Assembly: GCA_022402535.1 (NCBI GenBank)
Contig: JAKRSD010000027.1
Span: forward strand, 1 to 64,000
Direction of reading: 5' to 3'
DNA from: Flavobacteriales bacterium
GTDB lineage: Bacteria; Bacteroidota; Bacteroidia; CAIKAF01
Length of the DNA stretch: 64,000 nucleotides
This document shows positions 61,627 to 64,000 of this stretch, one piece after another. Each line of letters starts with the position of its first letter. Within the stretch, counting starts at the first letter, position 1. The notes under the pieces are model-generated. The model searched no databases. It was not told the origin of the DNA and saw nothing but the letters and a program-made list of their open reading frames with translations. The position numbers and the translations under genes were made by a program.

Positions 61627-61631
61627 AAAAT

Positions 61632-62063
61632 TTAGTTGATGATGGTCCATGTACCCCATGGAATACGGGATAAAATCAAAATGAAAGCAATGAGATAAAA
61701 GATGGCCGTTTTACGGTTTTTGGCGGCATCGCCTTCAGCTCTTTTACCCAAGGAAAATCCAACGGTAGCAACTATGGCGGCAATCAGCATTACCGAAATG
61801 TGTTCCACGGCCAAAAAGCGGGAGGTGGAATCTTTCATGATTTCGCCCATAGGTTGCTCGCTAAACATGGGAACCACTTTCTGAACATATAAGATCAAGC
61901 CCAATATCACCTGAATATGCAAAAATCCCATAGCGGCAGCAAACACCCCTTTGGAATAGGGTTTATTGCCCGATGCTCCCATAAAACCTTTTATGATGGC
62001 AAATAACATCAGTCCTAATACGATAAACGGCAGTCCGGAATGCGCTTTTACTAAAATATTCAT
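61632..62063 (-). CDS. Four-helix membrane protein, possibly heme-binding
   Basis: 143 residues with four transmembrane helices (about 8-27, 40-62, 90-108 and 120-138). Conserved-looking His at 8, 49 and 93 sit in or next to helices and could ligate heme; similar proteins in Bacteroidota are labelled cytochrome b-like, without proof that I know of. The next gene, 5 bp on, encodes a cytochrome c lipoprotein, which supports a role in electron transfer (inference). Confidence 0.7.
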   Translation of the reverse strand: MNILVKAHSGLPFIVLGLMLFAIIKGFMGASGNKPYSKGVFAAAMGFLHIQVILGLILYVQKVVPMFSEQPMGEIMKDSTSRFLAVEHISVMLIAAIVATVGFSLGKRAEGDAAKNRKTAIFYLIAFILILSRIPWGTWTIIN

Positions 62064-62189
62064 GTTGTTTAATTTTTTGCGAAGTTCATCATTTTAAATG
62101 AATGTAGGGAAAGGTGTGGTTATTTTCGGACATCAAAAGTCGGAGAAACATTTTAACGGGTAACTTTTTGCGAATACGGGCTGTCCTGC

Positions 62190-62197
62190 TAACTTCG
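62190..62197 (+). promoter_or_regulatory. Near-consensus -7 element (TAACTTCG) of the amidohydrolase
   Basis: One base from TAnnTTTG, 18 bases before the ATG at 62216. Confidence 0.3.
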
Positions 62198-62215
62198 CCA
62201 ACCTATCCGAAATGT

Positions 62216-64000
62216 ATGTCGAAAATCAAATCAGTTGTATTAAAAGGGTGTTTATCCGTAGTGCTTTTTTCGGTGGGGATTGCCGCTTATGCGCAGAGCA
62301 CTTTTCCCGTGAATGGAATCAGCAGCGAAGATAAAAGCCTGTATGCCCTTACTAATGCCCGTTTATTTATTGAACCCGGCAAAGTAGAAACCGACGCCGT
62401 ATTGCTTTTTTCCGAAGGAAAAATAGTGAAAGCCGGTAAAGGGATTCCCGTGCCTAAACATGCCGTGGTTACTGACCTGAAAGGGGCTTTTGTATATCCT
62501 TCTTTTATTGAATTATTTTCTGATTATGGTATTGATTCACCCAAAGAAGAATCGGGCAGGGGCTATGAAAGCATCCGCAAAGGCGCTTATGCCTGGAATG
62601 ATGCATTGCGTTCGGATTTCCGTGCGGCAGAACATTTTAATCCTGATGAAGAAAAAGCAGCCGAATGGCGCAAACTGGGTTTTGGAGCGGTGTTAACCCA
62701 TCGCCGGAACGGAATATTAAGAGGCGCCGGGGCTTTGGTAACCACAGGAAACGGTAGCGCAAATACCGAACTGCTGGAAGCTAATCTTTCAATGGGGGCT
62801 TCTTTTCAGAAAGGCACTTCAAAACAAAATTATCCGGGTTCGCTTACGGGTGCCATAGCGCTGCTCCGACAAACGTTTTACGATGCCGAATGGTATGCGG
62901 TTCACGGCAAAAAGATTGAACGCAATCTTTCGCTGGAATCTTTACAGCAGTTTATGAAAAAGCCCTTTCTGTTTGAAGGGATTGATAAATACGATTTGTT
63001 GCGCTTCAAAAAAATTGCGGATGAATTTAAACTCACGTTCATTTCCCGAGGAAACGGCGATGAATACCAACGGGCCGAAATCATTAAACAGGAAGGAATC
63101 CGTGTGGCTCTTCCGCTTAATTTTCCGCAGGCTCCCGATGTAAACGATCCGTATGATGCGCTCCGGGTTTCACTGGCCGATTTAAAACATTGGGAAAACG
63201 CCCCTTTTACCCCCCTTTTGCTGCATAATGCCGGGGTTGAATTCGCGCTGACTTCACAGGGGTTGAAGCCCGCAGACCGTGGGAAATTTATGGAAAGAAT
63301 CCGCCTCATCGTAAAAAACGGCTATCCCAAAGAAAAAGCATTGGCTTCGCTCACCGCATTACCTGCATCTTGGCTGGGTTACGAAAATCAATTAGGCGTG
63401 CTGAAAGCAGGCGCTTTGGCTAACTTTTTTATTGCCACGGGCGATATTTTTGAAGATTCTTCCGTGATGGTTTCCCATTGGATTCAGGGGGTAAAATATT
63501 CGCTGAACGAAATTCCCGAAACCGATGTACGGGGTACGTTTTCGCTTACACTGCCTGACGGGAAGGCGATTTCGGTGAAGGTGAAAGGCTTTATCCAAAA
63601 CCCCAAAGCCGATTTTTCGGCGGTTGATTCTTCCAAAGTAACGGGTACTTTCTCCGTCAGCGGTAGCCGGGTGTTAATTACCGTTTCCGGAAAAGATTCG
63701 GCCTCGGTGTATCGCTTGGAAGGAAATGCCACATCCGAACGTTGGCAGGGAAAAGGGCTTGATTCCCAAGGAAAGTTATTCAACTGGTCTGCCCCAAAAA
63801 CGGAACCCTATCAAGCTGAAAAACCGAAAGAAAAAGAAGAAAATACCCGCAAACCGGGCACCGTTTGGTATCCGCAGGTAGCTTATGGTTTTGAAGAAAT
63901 CCCCTCCACAAACCGGTATGTGTTGAAAAACGGAACCCTGTGGACGGGAGAAAAAGAAGGCATTCTGAAGGAAACCGACATTCAGTTTGCTGACGGAAAA
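62216..64000 (+). CDS. Exported amidohydrolase-family protein (partial, 5' part)
   Basis: 595 codons, open to the window edge, so the stop is not seen. The signal peptide ends AAYAQ near 26. The start of an amidohydrolase composite domain (YALTNARLFIEPGKVETDAVLLFSEGK) is followed by FVYPSFIELFSDYGI and LTGAIALLRQTFYDAEWY, the layout of the large imidazolonepropionase-like exported amidohydrolases of Bacteroidota. A second composite-domain start (VLKNGTLWTGEKEGIL) appears at the very end, so at least 400 residues with the second domain should follow. The usual HxH metal pair is not in the first half. Substrate unknown. Confidence 0.82.
   Translation, partial: MSKIKSVVLKGCLSVVLFSVGIAAYAQSTFPVNGISSEDKSLYALTNARLFIEPGKVETDAVLLFSEGKIVKAGKGIPVPKHAVVTDLKGAFVYPSFIELFSDYGIDSPKEESGRGYESIRKGAYAWNDALRSDFRAAEHFNPDEEKAAEWRKLGFGAVLTHRRNGILRGAGALVTTGNGSANTELLEANLSMGASFQKGTSKQNYPGSLTGAIALLRQTFYDAEWYAVHGKKIERNLSLESLQQFMKKPFLFEGIDKYDLLRFKKIADEFKLTFISRGNGDEYQRAEIIKQEGIRVALPLNFPQAPDVNDPYDALRVSLADLKHWENAPFTPLLLHNAGVEFALTSQGLKPADRGKFMERIRLIVKNGYPKEKALASLTALPASWLGYENQLGVLKAGALANFFIATGDIFEDSSVMVSHWIQGVKYSLNEIPETDVRGTFSLTLPDGKAISVKVKGFIQNPKADFSAVDSSKVTGTFSVSGSRVLITVSGKDSASVYRLEGNATSERWQGKGLDSQGKLFNWSAPKTEPYQAEKPKEKEENTRKPGTVWYPQVAYGFEEIPSTNRYVLKNGTLWTGEKEGILKETDIQFADGK

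Noticed and set aside
1-64000. tRNA or rRNA genes
   Set aside because: I saw no acceptor/T-arm pattern ending in GGTTCRANNC with a matching stem, nor any rRNA-like conserved block, but I could not run a covariance search.

Overview
The window is chromosomal DNA of a Bacteroidota bacterium; I cannot resolve the order. The grounds are: many promoters with the phylum's TAnnTTTG -7 element, a MurF-alanine racemase fusion, a complete Bat (aerotolerance) operon, gldA, type A and type B type-IX-secretion (T9SS) sorting domains, DUF4293 beside rho, and signal peptides that almost all end just before a glutamine. No tRNA, rRNA or CRISPR array was seen.

Layout. 1-4.5 kb: repeat-like intergenic DNA, murB, then an accessory patch with two unrecognised small genes either side of an intact IS1380-family insertion sequence (1992-3659, 29-bp ends matching at 27 positions). 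4.5-11 kb: TonB-dependent receptor-like protein, DMT permease, J-domain membrane protein, murF-alr fusion. 11-18 kb: an AT-hook/histone-H1-like DNA-binding protein, tdk, a conserved unknown plus M28 peptidase, efp, a PF10136 membrane protein, and ribosomal protein THX with an H1-like tail. 18-30.3 kb: ftcD, pafA, then moxR-DUF58-TM protein-batA-batB-batC-batD-batE-yfcE in one tightly packed run. 30.3-35.3 kb: DUF4293, rho, DUF4199, argS. 35.3-38.3 kb: a T9SS-exported propeller-like protein and the remains of a lipid-kinase gene with no start. 38.3-52.4 kb: gldA, rarA, metallophosphoesterase, aroE, DUF368, rhodanese, comA, TPR protein, glmM, cysS, glutaminyl-cyclase-like lipoprotein, a secreted unknown and a GMC oxidoreductase.

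52.4-60 kb is the most unusual part. It is an accessory island of T9SS cargo: a 1303-residue beta-helix protein, two paralogous type-B-sorted proteins whose C-terminal halves are nearly the same DNA, and an orphan type A sorting domain with no signal peptide. The island starts from a promoter whose -7 element lies inside a perfect 9-bp inverted repeat, and it is interspersed with word-like intergenic repeats also found elsewhere in the window. 60-64 kb: hflX, a cytochrome c lipoprotein, a membrane partner and the start of a large exported amidohydrolase that runs off the window.

How parts fit together. Cell-wall precursor functions (murB, murF-alr, glmM), translation (efp, thx, argS, cysS, hflX) and nucleic-acid upkeep (rho, rarA, tdk) are housekeeping. 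The Bat proteins form a membrane and periplasmic VWA/TPR system with a MoxR ATPase. All 14 non-lipoprotein exported proteins in the window would expose an N-terminal Gln after cleavage, and a glutaminyl-cyclase-like lipoprotein is encoded at 49.3 kb, so export and N-terminal pyroglutamate capping appear linked here.
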